A stretch of 64,000 nucleotides of DNA, taken from NCBI RefSeq assembly GCF_023091745.1, contig NW_026291768.1:558001-622000 (forward strand), given 5' to 3'. Numbering within the stretch: position 1 is the stretch's first letter; each line of letters opens with the position of its first letter. The notes beneath the pieces were generated by a model that searched no databases, had not been told where the DNA came from, and saw only the letters and a program-made list of their open reading frames with translations. Positions 11,099-22,830 of the stretch are shown here, piece by piece. The stretch comes from Budorcas taxicolor. Taxonomy: Eukaryota > Chordata > Mammalia > Artiodactyla > Bovidae. The translations under genes were made by a program, and so were the position numbers.

Positions 11099-14000
11099 GT
11101 GAGGGATCCTTTCCCTGCTTCGTCGGGAAAGAATTTCGGGCGTTCCCGTCGCATGTCAAGAGGAGGCCCTCTCAACAGGAACGGCGAGAGGAACTCCAGG
11201 GTCGTGCCACCATTCCAAGAGTCCCCCAGATGTCTCAGTCCATTCCAGAGGAACCTCTTTTCCCGTCACCGGCTCGTCTTTCACTCCGAGGATCGACTCA
11301 CACGAAGGTGGCACGTGGGCACAGCCCTGTGGGAAAGCCTCGTGGGAAAGCCTCGAGGGAAACCCTCGAGGGAAAACCACAGATCCCTTGATCCACGTGA
11401 CAGGAAGCGTGACCCTACTGCTGCAGCTCGGGAGGGAAGCGCACGTGCATGCCCCCACTCGAGACGAAGCCTGACTCCCCTGGGGAGACTGAGAGGCACC
11501 CCAAGATCCATGTCAACACTGGAGAAGAATGCTCAGGTTCGGCCCCGACTCCACATAAGGTCTTAGGCCCCCGTCCTCGACGGGAGAGGAATCCCGAGAT
11601 GGCCCCTAGCACCTCGCATGGGGACTGGCCCTTCCTGAGGCCACAAGAGCGGGTCCCTGAGGTCCCCGTCGTAACTCGAGAAGACCTGCCGCAACTCGAG
11701 AATATCCAGGAGGTTCTCCTCTGCAGGCGAAATGAGGCCCATTTCCGCAGAGGCTTCTTTGGGCTAATCACACCTCACCTCTGGAACGTCGAAAGGGTCC
11801 TTCACACCCTTGGTGAAACTCAAGAAGTTCCCCGACATACCCGTCTCCACTCGAGAGGAAACACGAGGGTCCCGCCCACATCCAGAGGAGCCCCGTTTCC
11901 GCCTCGTAGCTCGAGGTGAGGGATCCTTTCCCTGCTTCGTCGGGAAAGAGTTCCCGGCGTTCCCGTCGCATCTCAAGAGGAGGCCCTCTCAACCGGAACG
12001 GCGAGAGGAACTGCAGGGTCGTGCCACCATTCCAAGAGTCCCCCAGATGTCTCAGTCCATTCCAGAGGAACCCCTTTTCCCTTCACCTGCTCGTCTTTCA
12101 CGCCGAGGATCGACTCACACCAAGGTGTCACTTGGCACAGCCCTGTGGGAAAGCCTCGTGTGAAAGCCTCGAGGGAAAGCCTCGAGGGAAAGCCACAGAT
12201 CCCTTGATCCACGTGACAGGAAGCGTGACCCCACTGCTGCAGCTCGGGAGGGAAGCGTACGTGCATGCCCATACTCGAGACGAGGCCTGACTCCCCTGGG
12301 GAGACTCTGAGGCACCCCAAGATCCATGTCAACACTGGAGAGGAATCCTCAGGTTCCGGCCCCGACTCCACACGAGGTCTTAGGCCCCGGCATCGATGGG
12401 AGCGGAATCCCGAGTTGGCGCCTAGCAAGGCGCATGGGGACTGGCCCTTCCTGAGGCCTCCAGAGTGGGTCTCTGAGGTCCCCGTCGTAACTCGAGAACA
12501 CCTGCCGCAACTCGAGAATATCCAGGAGGTTCTCCCATGCAGGCGAGATGAGGCCCATTTCCGCAGAGGCTTCTCCGGGCTAATCACACATCACTTCTGG
12601 AACGTCGAAAGGGTCCTTCACACCCTTGGTGCAACTCAAGAAGTTCCCCGACGTACCCGTCTCCACTCGAGAGGAAACACGAGGGTCCCGCCCACATCCA
12701 GAGGAGCCGGGTTTCTGCCTCGTAGCTCGAGGTGAGGGATCCTTTCCCTGCTTCGTCGGGAAAGAATTCCGGGCGTTCCCGTCCCATCTCAAGAGGAGGC
12801 CCTCTCAACAGGAACGGCGAGAGGAACTCCAGGGTCGTGCCACCATTCCAAGAGTCCCCCCAGATGTCTCAGTCCATTCCAGAGGAAACTCTTTTCCCGT
12901 CACCGGCTCGTCTTTCACTCCGAGGATCGACTCACACCAAGGTGGCACGTGGCACAGCCCTGTGGGAAAGCCTCGTGGGAAAGCCTCGAGGGAAAGCCTC
13001 GAGGGAAAACCACAGATCCCTTGATCCACGTGACAGGAAGCGTGACCCTACTGCTGCAGCACGGGAGGGGAAGCGCACGTGCATGCCCCCACTCGAGACG
13101 AAGCCTGACTCCCCTGGGGAGACTGAGAGGCACCCCAAGATCCATGTCAACACTGGAGAGGAATGCTCAGGTTCGGCCCCGACTCCACATAAGGTCTTAG
13201 GCCCCGTCATCGACGGGAGAGGAATCCCGAGATGGCCCCTAGCACCTCGCATGGGGACTGGCCCCTTTCTGAGGCCACCAGAGTGGGTCCCTGAGGTCCC
13301 CGTCGTAACTCGAGAAGACCTGCCGCAACTCCAGAATATCCAGGAGGTTCTCCCCTGCAGGCGAGATGAGGCCCATTTCCGCAGAGGCTTCTCGGAGCCA
13401 ATCACACCTCACCTCTGGAACGTCGAAAGGGTCTTTCACACCCTTGGTGCAACTCAAGAAGTTCCCCGACATACCCGTCTCCACTCGAGAGGAAACACGA
13501 GGGTCCCGCCCACATCCAGAGGAGCCCCGTTTCCGCCTCGTAGCTCGAGGTGATGGATCCTTTCCCTGCTTCGTCGGGAAAGAATTCCCGGCGTTCCCGT
13601 CGCATCTCAAGAGGAGGCCCTCTAAAGAGGAACGGCGAGAGGAACTCCAGGGTCGTGCCACCATTCCAAGAGTCCCCCAGATGTCTCAGTCCATTCCAGA
13701 GGAACCTCTTTTCCCTTCACCGGCTCGTCTTTCACACCGAGGATCGACTCACACCAAGGTGGCACGTGGCACAGCCTGTGGGAAAGCCTCGTGGGAAAGC
13801 CTCGAGGGAAAGCCTCGAGGGAAAGCCACAGATCCCTTGATCCACGTTACAGGAAGCGTGACCCTACTGCTGCAGCTCGGAAGGGAAGCGCACGTGCATG
13901 CCCCCACTCGAGACGAGGCCTGACTCCCCTGGGGAGACTGAGAGGCACCCCAAGATCCATGTCAACACTGGAGAGGAATCCTCAGGTTCCGGCCGCGACT

Positions 14001-14362
14001 CCACACAAGGAATTAGGCCCCGGCATCGATGGGAGAGGAATCCCGATAAGATCCCTAACAACTCGCATGGGGTTTGGCCCTTCCTGAGGCCACCAGAGCG
14101 GGTCCCTGAGGTCCCCGTCGTAACTCGAGAAGACCTGGCGCAACTCGAGAATATCCAGGAGGTTCTCCCCTGCAGGCGAAATGAGGCCCGTTTCGCAGAG
14201 GCTTCTCGGGGCTAATCACACCTCACCTCTGGAACGTCGAAAGGTCCCTTCCCACCCTTGTACAACTCAAGAAGTTCCCCGACTTACCCGTCTCCACTCG
14301 AGAGTAAACACGAGGGTCCCGCCCACATCCAGAGGAGCCCCGTTTCCGCCTCGTAGCTCGAG
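11099..14362 (+). repeat. HOR block I, copy 2: C-D-C'-G
   Basis: Monomers start at 11099 (C), 11916 (D), 12732 (C') and 13550 (G), and the E unit at 14363 would complete the five-mer. Conceptual translations of the D units at 7839 and 11916 are identical over 124 codons, and the preceding and following units differ at few positions, so the duplication is recent. The copy carries several single-base indels in homopolymers that its partners lack (about 11318, 11571, 12856, 13070, 13263, 13776). Confidence 0.8.
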
Positions 14363-17300
14363 GTTGCGGATCCTTTCCCTGCTTCGTCGGAAAGAATTCC
14401 CGGCGTTCCTGTCGCATCTCAAAAGGAGGCCCTCTCAACAGGAACGGCGAGAGGAACTCCAGGGTCGTGCCACCATTCCAAGAGTCCCCCAGATGTCTCA
14501 GTCCATTCCAGAGGAACCTCTTTTCCCTTCAATGGCTCGTCTTTCATGCCGAGGATCGACTCTCACCAAGGTGGCACTTGGAATAGCCCTGTGGAAAGCC
14601 TCGTGGGAAAGCCTCGAGGGAAAGCCTCCAGGGAAGCCACAGATCCCTTGATCCACGTGACAGGAAGCGTGACCCTACTGCTGCAGCTTGGGAGGAAAGC
14701 GCACGTGCATGCCCCCCACTCGAGACGAAGCCTGACTCCCCTGGGGAGACTGAGAGGCACCCCAAGATCCATGTCAACACTGGAGAGGAATGCTCAGGTT
14801 CGGCCCCGACTCCACACAAGGTCTTAGGCCCCGTCATTGATGGGAGAGGAATCCCGAGATGGCCCCTAGCACCTCGCATGGGGACTGGCCCTTTCTGAGG
14901 CCACCAGAGTGGGTCCTTGAGGTCCCCGTCGTAACTCGAGAAGACCTGCCGCAACTCCAGAATATCCAGGAGGTTCTCCCCTGCAGGCGAGATGAGGCCC
15001 ATTTCCGCAGAGGCTTCTCGGAGCCAATCACACCTCACCTCTGGAACGTCGAAAGGGTCTTTCACACCCTTGGTGCAACTCAAGAAGTTCCCCGACATAC
15101 TCGTCTCCACTCGAGAGGAAACACGAGGGTCCCGCCCACATCCAGAGGAGCCCCGTTTCCGCCTCGTAGCTCGAGGTGATGGATCCTTTCCCTGCTACGT
15201 CGGGAAAGAATTCCCGGCGTTCCCGTCGCATCTCAAGAGGAGGCCCTCTAAAGAGGAACGGCGAGAGGAACTCCAGGGTCGTGCCACCATTCCAAGAGTC
15301 CCCAGATGTCTCAGTCCATTCCAGAGGAACCTCTTTTCCCTTCACCGGCTCGTCTTTCACACCGAGGATCGACTCACACCAAGGTGGCACGTGGCACAGC
15401 CCTGTGGGAAAGCCTCGTGGGAAAGCCTCGTAGGGAAAGCCTCGAGGGAAAGCCACAGATCCCTTGATCCACGTGACAGGAAGCGTGACCCTACTGCTGC
15501 AGCTCGGGAGGGAAGCGCACGTGCATGCCCCCACTCGAGACGAGGCCTGACTCCCCCTGGGGAGACTGAGAGGCACCCCAAGATCCATGTCAACACTGGA
15601 GAGGAATGCTCAGGTTCGGCCCCGACTCCACATAAGGTCTTAGGCCCCGTCATCGACGGGAGAGGAATCCCGAGATGGACCCTAGCACCTCGCATGGGGA
15701 CTGGCCCTTTCTGAGGCCACCAGAGCGGGTCCCTGAGGTCCCCGTCGTAACTCGAGAAGACCTGCCGCAACTCCAGAATATCCAGGAGGTTCTCCCCTGC
15801 AGGCGAGATGAGGCCCATTTCCGCAGAGGCTTCTCGGGGCTAATCACACCTCACCTCTGGAACGTCGAAAGGGTCCTTCACACCCTTGGTGCAACTCAAG
15901 AAGTTTCCCGACATACCCGTCTCCACTCGAGAGGAAACACGAGGGGTCCGCCCACATCCAGAGGAGCCCCATTTCTGCCTCGTAGCTCGAGGTGAGGGAT
16001 CCTTTCCCTCCTTCGTCGGGAAAGAATTCAGGGGCGTTCCCGTCGAATCTCAAGAGGAGGCCCTCTCAACAGGAACGGCGAGAGGAACTCCAGGGTCCTG
16101 CCACCCATTCCAAGAGTCCCCCAGGTGTCTCAGTCCATTCCAGAGGAACCTCTTTTCCCGTCACCGGCTCGTCTTTCACTCCGAGGATCGACTCACACCA
16201 AGGTGGCACGTGGCACAGACCTGTGGGAAAGCCTCGTGGGAAAGCCTCGAGGGAAAGCCTCGAGGGAAAGCCACAGATCCCTTGATCCACGTGACAGGAA
16301 GCGTGACCCTACTGCTGCAGCTCGGGAGGGAAGCGCACGTGCATGCCCCCACTCGAAACGAAGCCTGACTCCCCTGGGGAGACTGAGAGGCACCCCAAGA
16401 TCGATGTCAACACTGGAGAGGAATCCTCAGGTTCCGGCCGCGACTCCACACAAGGAATTAGGCCCCGGCATCGATGGGAGAGGAATCATGATAAGATCCC
16501 TAACAACTCGCATGGGGTTTGGCCCTTCCTGAGGCCACCAGAGCGGGTCCCTGAGGTCCCCGTCGTAACTCGAGAAGACCTGGCGCAACTCGAGAATATC
16601 CAGGAGGTTCTCCCCTGCAGGCGAAATGAGGCCCGTTTCGCAGAGGCTTCTCGGGGCTAATCACACCTCACCTCTGGAACGTCGAAAGGTCCCTTCCCAC
16701 CCTTGGTACAACTCAAGAAGTTCCCCCGACTTACCCGTATCCACTCGAGAGTAAACACGAGGGTCCCGCCCACATCCAGAGGAGCCCCGTTTCCGCCTCG
16801 TAGCTCGAGGTTGCGGATCCTTTCCCTGCTTCGTCGGGAAAGAATTCCCGGCGTTCCTGTCGCATCTCAAAAGGAGGCCCTCTCAACAGGAACGGCGAGA
16901 GGAACTCCAGGGTCGTGCCACCATTCCAAGAGTCCCCCAGATGTCTCAGTCCATTCCAGAGGAACCTCTTTTCCCTTCAATGGCTCGTCTTTCATGCCGA
17001 GGATCGACTCACACCAAGGTGGCACTTGGCATAGCCCTGTGGGAAAGCCTCGTGGGAAAGCCTCGAGGGAAAGCCTCGAGGGAAAGCCACAGATTCCTTG
17101 ATCCACGTGACAGGAAGCGTGACCCTACTGCTGCAGCTCGGGAGGAAAGCGCACGTGCATGCCCCCACTCGAGACGAAGCCTGACTCCCCTGGGGAGACT
17201 GAGAGGCACCCCAAGATCCATGTCAACACTGGAGAGGAATGCTCAGGTTCGGCCCCGACTCCACACAAGGTCTTAGGCCCCGTCATTGACGGGAGAGGAA

Positions 17301-17400
17301 TCCCGAGATGGCCCCTAGCACCTCGCATGGGGACTGGCCCTTCCTGAGGCCACCAAGCGGATCCCTGAGGTCCCCGTTGTAACTCGAGAAGACCTGCCGC
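11450..17400 (+). repeat. Long-range duplicated segment, left copy (D-C'-G-E-G-H-E)
   Basis: Seven monomers in this order match the segment at about 44,070-50,010. The offset drifts only from 32,620 to 32,615 bp, which is 40 monomers. Shared private variants include the D unit with GCGTACGTGC, the C' unit with GCAGCACGGG, the two G units with CTCTAAAGAGG (AAAAAGG in one distal unit) and the H unit with GAATTCAGG. To the right the colinearity continues after loss of one D' monomer: the B2 unit at 18440 matches that at 50240, with GAGGCCGAATTCGG against GAGGCCGATTTCGG just before. This copy holds about 20 extra single-base indels. Confidence 0.75.
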
Positions 17401-18754
17401 AACTCCAGAATATCCAGGAGGTTCTCCCCTGCAGGCGAGATGAGGCCCATTTCCGCAGAGGCTTCTCGGAGCTAATCACACCTCACCTCTGGAACGTCAA
17501 AAGGGTCCTTCACACTCTTGGTGCAACTCAAGAAGTTCCCCGACATACCCGTCTCCACTCGAGAGGAAACACGAGGGTCCCGCCCACATCCAGAGGAGCC
17601 CCGTTTCCGCCTCGTAGCTCGAGGTGAGGGATCCTTTCCCTGCTTCGTCGGGAAAGAGTTCCCGGCGTTCCCGTCGCATCTCAAGAGGAGGCCCTCTCAA
17701 CAGGAACGGCGAGAGGAACTCCAGGGTCCTGCCACCGTTCCAAGAGTCCCCCAGATATCTCAGTCCATTCCAGAGGAACCACTTTTCCCATCACCGGCTC
17801 GTCTTTCACTCCGAGGATAGACTCACACCAAGGTGGCACGTGGCACAGCCCTGTGGGAAAGCCTCGTGGGAAAGCCTCGAGGGAAAGCCTCGAGGGAAAG
17901 CCACAGATCCCTTGATCCACGTCACAGGAAGCGTGACCCTACTGCTGCAGCTCGGGAGGGAAGTGCACGTGCATGCCCCCACTCGAGACGAGGCCTGACT
18001 CCCCTGGGGAGACTGAGAGGCAACCCAAGATCCATGTCAACACTGGAGAGGAATCCTCAGGTTCCGGCCCCGACTCCACACAAAGTCTTAGGTCCCGGCA
18101 TCGATGGGAGAGGAATCCCGAGATGGCCCCTAGCACCTCGCATGGGGACTGGCCCTTCCTGAGGCCACCAGAGCGGGTCCCTGAGGTCCCCGTCGTAACT
18201 CGAGAAGACCTGCCGCAACTCGAGTATATCCAGGAGGTTCTCCCCTGCAGGCGAGATGAGGCCGAATTCGGCAGAGGTTTCTCAGGGCTAATCACACCTC
18301 ACCTCTGGAACATCGAAAGGTTCCTTCCCACCCTTGGTACAACTCAAGAAGGTCCCCGACATACCCGTCTCCACTCGAGAGGAAACACGAGGGTCCCGCC
18401 CACATCCAGAGGAGCCCCGTTTCCGCCTCGTAGCTCGAGGTGAGGGATCCTTTACGTGCTTCTTCAGGAAAGAATTCCCGGCGTCCCGGTCGCAACTCAA
18501 GAGGAGGCCCTCTCAACAGGAACGGCGAGAGGAACTCCAGGGTCGTGCCACCATTCCAAGAGTCCTGCAGATGTCTCAGTCCATTCCAGAGGAACCTCTT
18601 TTCCCTTCACCGGCTCGTCTTTCACGCTGAGGATCGACTCACACCAACGTGTCTCTTGGCATAGCCCTTTGGGAAAGCCTCGTTTGAAAGCCTCGAGGGA
18701 AAGCCTAGAGAGAAGGACACAGATCCCTTGATCCACGTGACAGGAAGCGTGACC
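14363..18754 (+). repeat. Mixed block E-G-H-E-D'-B2
   Basis: Monomers start at 14363 (E), 15176 (G), 15992 (H), 16810 (E), 17624 (D') and 18440 (B2). The H-E pair is a more distant relative of the H-E pairs that open both copies of HOR block II, at offsets of 3,260-3,263 bp (four monomers) to the first. B2 differs from B1 by GAGTCCTGCAGATG instead of GAGTCCTCCAGATG and by GCAACTCAAGAGG. An extra EcoRI site is created at 18264-18269 by a substitution in GAGGCCGAATTCGG. A nonsense-like change at 17819 (GAGGATAGACTC) is unique and of no consequence in non-coding DNA. Confidence 0.75.
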
Positions 18755-21700
18755 CTACTGCTGCAGCTCGGGAGGGAAGCGCACGTGCATGACCCCACTC
18801 GAGACGAGGCCTGACTCCCCTGGGGAGACTCAGAGGCACCCCAAGATCCATGTCAACACTGGAGAGGAATGCTCAGGTTCCGGCCCCGACTCCACACAAG
18901 GACTTAGGCCCCGGCATCGACGGGACAGGAATCCCGAGAAGGTCCCTAGCAACTCGCATGGGGTCTGGCCCTTCCTGAGGCCACCAGAGCGGGTCCCTGA
19001 GGTCCCCGTCGTAACTCGAGAAGACCTGCCGCAACTCGAGAATATCCAGGAGGTTCTCCCCTGCAGGCGAGATGAGGCCCATTTCCGCAGAGGCTTCTCG
19101 GGGCTAATCACACCTCACCTCTGGAACGTCGAAAGGGTCCTTCACACCCTTGGTGCACTCAAGAAGTTTCCCGACATACCCGTCTCCACTCGAGAGGAAA
19201 CACGAGGGGTCCGCCCACATCCAGAGGAGCCCCATTTCTGCCTCGTAGCTCGAGGTGAGGGATCCTTTCCCTCCTTCGTCGGGAAAGAATTCAGGACGTT
19301 CCCGTCGAATCTCAAGAGGAGGCCCTCTCAACAGGAACGGCGAGAGGAACTCCAGGGTCCTGCCACCATTCCAAGAGTCCCCCAGGTGTCTCAGTCCATT
19401 CCAGAGGAACCTCTTTTCCCGTCACCGGCTCGTCTTTCACTCCGAGGATCGACTCACACCAAGGTGGCACGTGGCACAGACCTGTGGGAAAGCCTCGTGG
19501 GAAAGCCTCGAGGGAAAGCCTCGAGGGAAAGCCACAGATCCCTTGATCCACGTGACAGGAAGCGTGACCCTACTGCTGCAGCTCGGGAGGGAAGCGCACG
19601 TGCATGCCCCCACTCGAAACGAAGCCTGACTCCCCTGGGGAGACTGAGAGGCACCCCAAGATCCATGTCAACACTGGAGAGGAATCCTCAGGTTCCGGCC
19701 GCGACTCCACACAAGGAATTAGGCCCCGGCATCGATGGGAGAGGAATCATGATAAGATCCCTAACAACTCGCATGGGGTTTGGCCCTTCCTGAGGCCACC
19801 AGAGCGGGTCCCTGAGGTCCCCGTCGTAACTCGAGAAGACCTGGCGCAACTCGAGAATATCCAGGAGGTTCTCCCCTGCAGGCGAAATGAGGCCCGCTTC
19901 GCAGAGGCTTCTCGGGGCTAATCACACCTCACCTCTGGAACGTCGAAAGGTCCCTTCCCACCCTTGGTACAACTCAAGAAGTTCCCCGACTTACCCGTAT
20001 CCACTCGAAAGTAAACACGAGGGTCCCGCCCACATCCAGAGGAGCCCCGTTTCCGCCTCGTAGCTCGAGGTTGCGGATCCTTTCCCTGCTTCGTCGGGAA
20101 AGAATTCCCGGCGTTCCTGTCGCATCTCAAAAGGAGGCCCTCTCAACAGGAACGGCGAGAGGAACTCCAGGGTCGTGCCACCATTCCAAGAGTCCCCCAG
20201 ATGTCTCAGTCCATTCCAGAGGAACCTCTTTTCCCTTCAATGGCTCGTCTTTCATGCCGAGGATCGACTCACACCAAGGTGGCACTTGGCATAGCCCTGT
20301 GGGAAAGCCTCGTGGGAAAGCCTCGAGGGAAAGCCTCGAGGGAAAGCCACAGATCCCTTGATCCACGTGACAGGAAGCGTGACCCTACTGCTGCAGCTCG
20401 GGAGGAAAGCGCACGTGCATGCCCCCACTCGAGACGAAGCCTGACTCCCCTGGGGAGACTGAGAGGCACCCCAAGATCCATGTCAACACTGGAGAGGAAT
20501 GCTCAGGTTCGGCCCCGACTCCACACAAGGTCTTAGGCCCCGTCATTGACGGGAGAGGAATCCCGAGATGGCCCCTAGCACCTCGCATGGGGACTGGCCC
20601 TTCCTGAGGCCACCAGAGCGGATCCCTGAGGTCCCCGTCGTAACTCGAGAAGACCTGCCGCAACTCCAGAATATCCAGGAGGTTCTCCCCTGCAGGCGAG
20701 ATGAGGCCCATTTCCGCAGAGGCTTCTCGGAGCTAATCACACCTCACCTCTGGAACGTCAAAAGGGTCCTTCACACTCTTGGTGCAACTCAAGAAGTTCC
20801 CCGACATACCCGTCTCCACTCGAGAGGAAACACGAGGGTCCCGCCCACATCCAGAGGAGCCCCGTTTCCGCCTCGTAGCTCGAGGTGACGGATCCTTTCC
20901 CTGCTTCGTCGGGAAAGAATTCCCGGCGTTCCCGTCCCATCTCAAGAGGAGGCCCTCTCAACAGGAACGGCGAGAGGAACTCCAGGGTCGTGCCACCATT
21001 CCAAGAGTCCCCCAGATGTCTCAGTCCATTCCAGAGGAACCTCTTTTCCCTTCACCGGCTCTTCTTTCACGCCGAGGATCGACTCACACCAAGGTGGCAC
21101 TTGGCATAGCCCTGTGGGAAAGCCTCTTGGGAAAGCCTCGAGGGAAAGCCTCCAGGGAAAGCCACAGATCCCTTGATCCACGTGACAGGAAGCGTGACCC
21201 TACTGCTGCAGCTCGGGAGGAAAGCGCACGTGCATGCCCCCACTCGAGACGAAGCCTGACTCCCCTGGGGAGACTGAGAGGCACCCCAAGATCCATGTCA
21301 ACACTGGAGAGGAATGCTCAGGTTCGGCCCCGACTCCACACAAGGTCTTAGGCCCCGTCATTGACGGGAGAGGAATCCCGAGATGGCCCCTAGCACCTCG
21401 CATGGGGACTGGCCCTTCCTGAGGCCACCAGAGCGGATCCCTGAGGTCCCCGTCGTAACTCGAGAAGACCTGCCGCAACTCGAGAATATCCAGGAGGTTC
21501 TCCCCTGCAGGCGAGATGAGGCCCATTTCGGCAGAGGCTTCTCAGGGCTAATCACACCTCACCTCTGGAACATCGAAAGGTTCCTTCCCACCCTTGGTAC
21601 AACTCAAGAAGGTCCCCGACATACCCGTCTCCACTCGAGAGGAAACACGAGGGTCCCGCCCACATCCAGAGGAGCCCCGTTTCCGCCTCGTAGCTCGAGG

Positions 21701-22830
21701 TGAGGGATCCTTTACGTGCTTCTTCAGGAAAGAATTCCCGGCGTTCCGGTCGCATCTCAAGAGGAGGCCCTCTCAACAGGAACGGCGAGAGGAACTCCAG
21801 GGTCGTGCCACCATTCCAAGAGTCCTCCAGATGTCTCAGTCCATTCCAGAGGAACCTCTTTTCCCTTCACCGGCTCGTCTTTCACGCCGAGGATCGACTC
21901 ACACCAACGTGGCTCTTGGCATAGCCCTTTGGGAAAGCCTCGTTTGAAAGCCTCGAGGGAAAGCCTCGAGAGAAGGACACAGATTCCTTGATCCACGTGA
22001 CAGGAAGTGTGACCCTACTGCTGCAGCTCGGGAGGGAAGCGCACGTGCATGCCCCCACTCGAGACGAAGCCTGATTCCCCTGGGGAGACTCAGAGGCACC
22101 CCAAAATCCATGTCAACACTGGAGAGGAATGCGCAGGTTCCGGCCCCGACTCCACATAAGGTCTAAGGCCCCGGGATCGACGGGAGAGGAATCCCGAGAT
22201 GGCCCCTAGCAACTCGCATGGGGACTGGCTCTTCCTGAGGCCACCAGAGCGGGTCCTTGAGGTTCCCGTCGTAACTCGAGAACACCTGCCGCAACTTGAG
22301 AATATCCAGGAGGTTCTCCCCTGCAGGCGAGATGAGGCCCATTTCCGCAGAGGCTTCTCGGAGCTAATCACACCTCACCTCTGGAACGTCAAAAGGGTCC
22401 TTCACACCCATGGTGCAACTCAAGAAGTTCCCCGACATACCGGTCTCCACTCGAGAGGAAACACGAGGGTCCCGCCCACATCCAGAGGAGCCCCGTTTCC
22501 GCCTCGTAGCTCGAGATGAGGGATCCTTTGTCTGCTTCGTCGGGAAAGCATTCCCGGCATTCCCGTCGCATCTCAAGGGGAGGCCCTCTCAACAGGAACG
22601 GCGAGAGGAACTCCAGGGTCCTGCCACCGTTCCAACAGTCCCCCAGATGTCTCAGTCCATTCCAGAGGAACCTCTTTTCCCGTCACCGGCTCGTCTTTCA
22701 CTCCGAGGATCGACTCACACCAAGGTGGCACGTGGCACAGCCCTGTGGGAAAGCCTCGTGGGAAAGCCTCGAGGGAAAGCCTCGAGGGAAAGCCACAGAT
22801 CCCTTGATCCACGTGACAGGAAGCGTGACC
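18755..22830 (+). repeat. HOR block II, copy 1: H-E-F-B1-A (4,076 bp)
   Basis: Monomers start at 19255 (H), 20070 (E), 20885 (F), 21700 (B1) and 22516 (A). The next five units repeat the order at an offset of 4,076 bp, including a private GCATGACCCC variant (18789 and 22865) and a one-base deletion, GGTGCACTC for GGTGCAACTC (19156 and 23232). Shared rare changes of this kind show that the five-mer was copied as a unit. The left boundary is approximate: similarity starts after the 13-bp tandem of the preceding B2 monomer. Confidence 0.88.

Noticed and set aside
18264..18269. New EcoRI site as an insertion or cloning junction
   Set aside because: It arises by substitution in GAGGCCCATTTCGG; flanking sequence is continuous and in register, and the paralogue at 50061-50070 shows a one-base relative (GATTTC).
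18789..19793. 334-codon open frame (repeated at 22865-23869), the longest in the window
   Set aside because: It crosses a monomer junction and is open only because of a one-base deletion (GGTGCACTC). Other monomers have the same reading in several frames on both strands, with no start context, domain, codon bias or conservation of frame. It is a satellite by-product.
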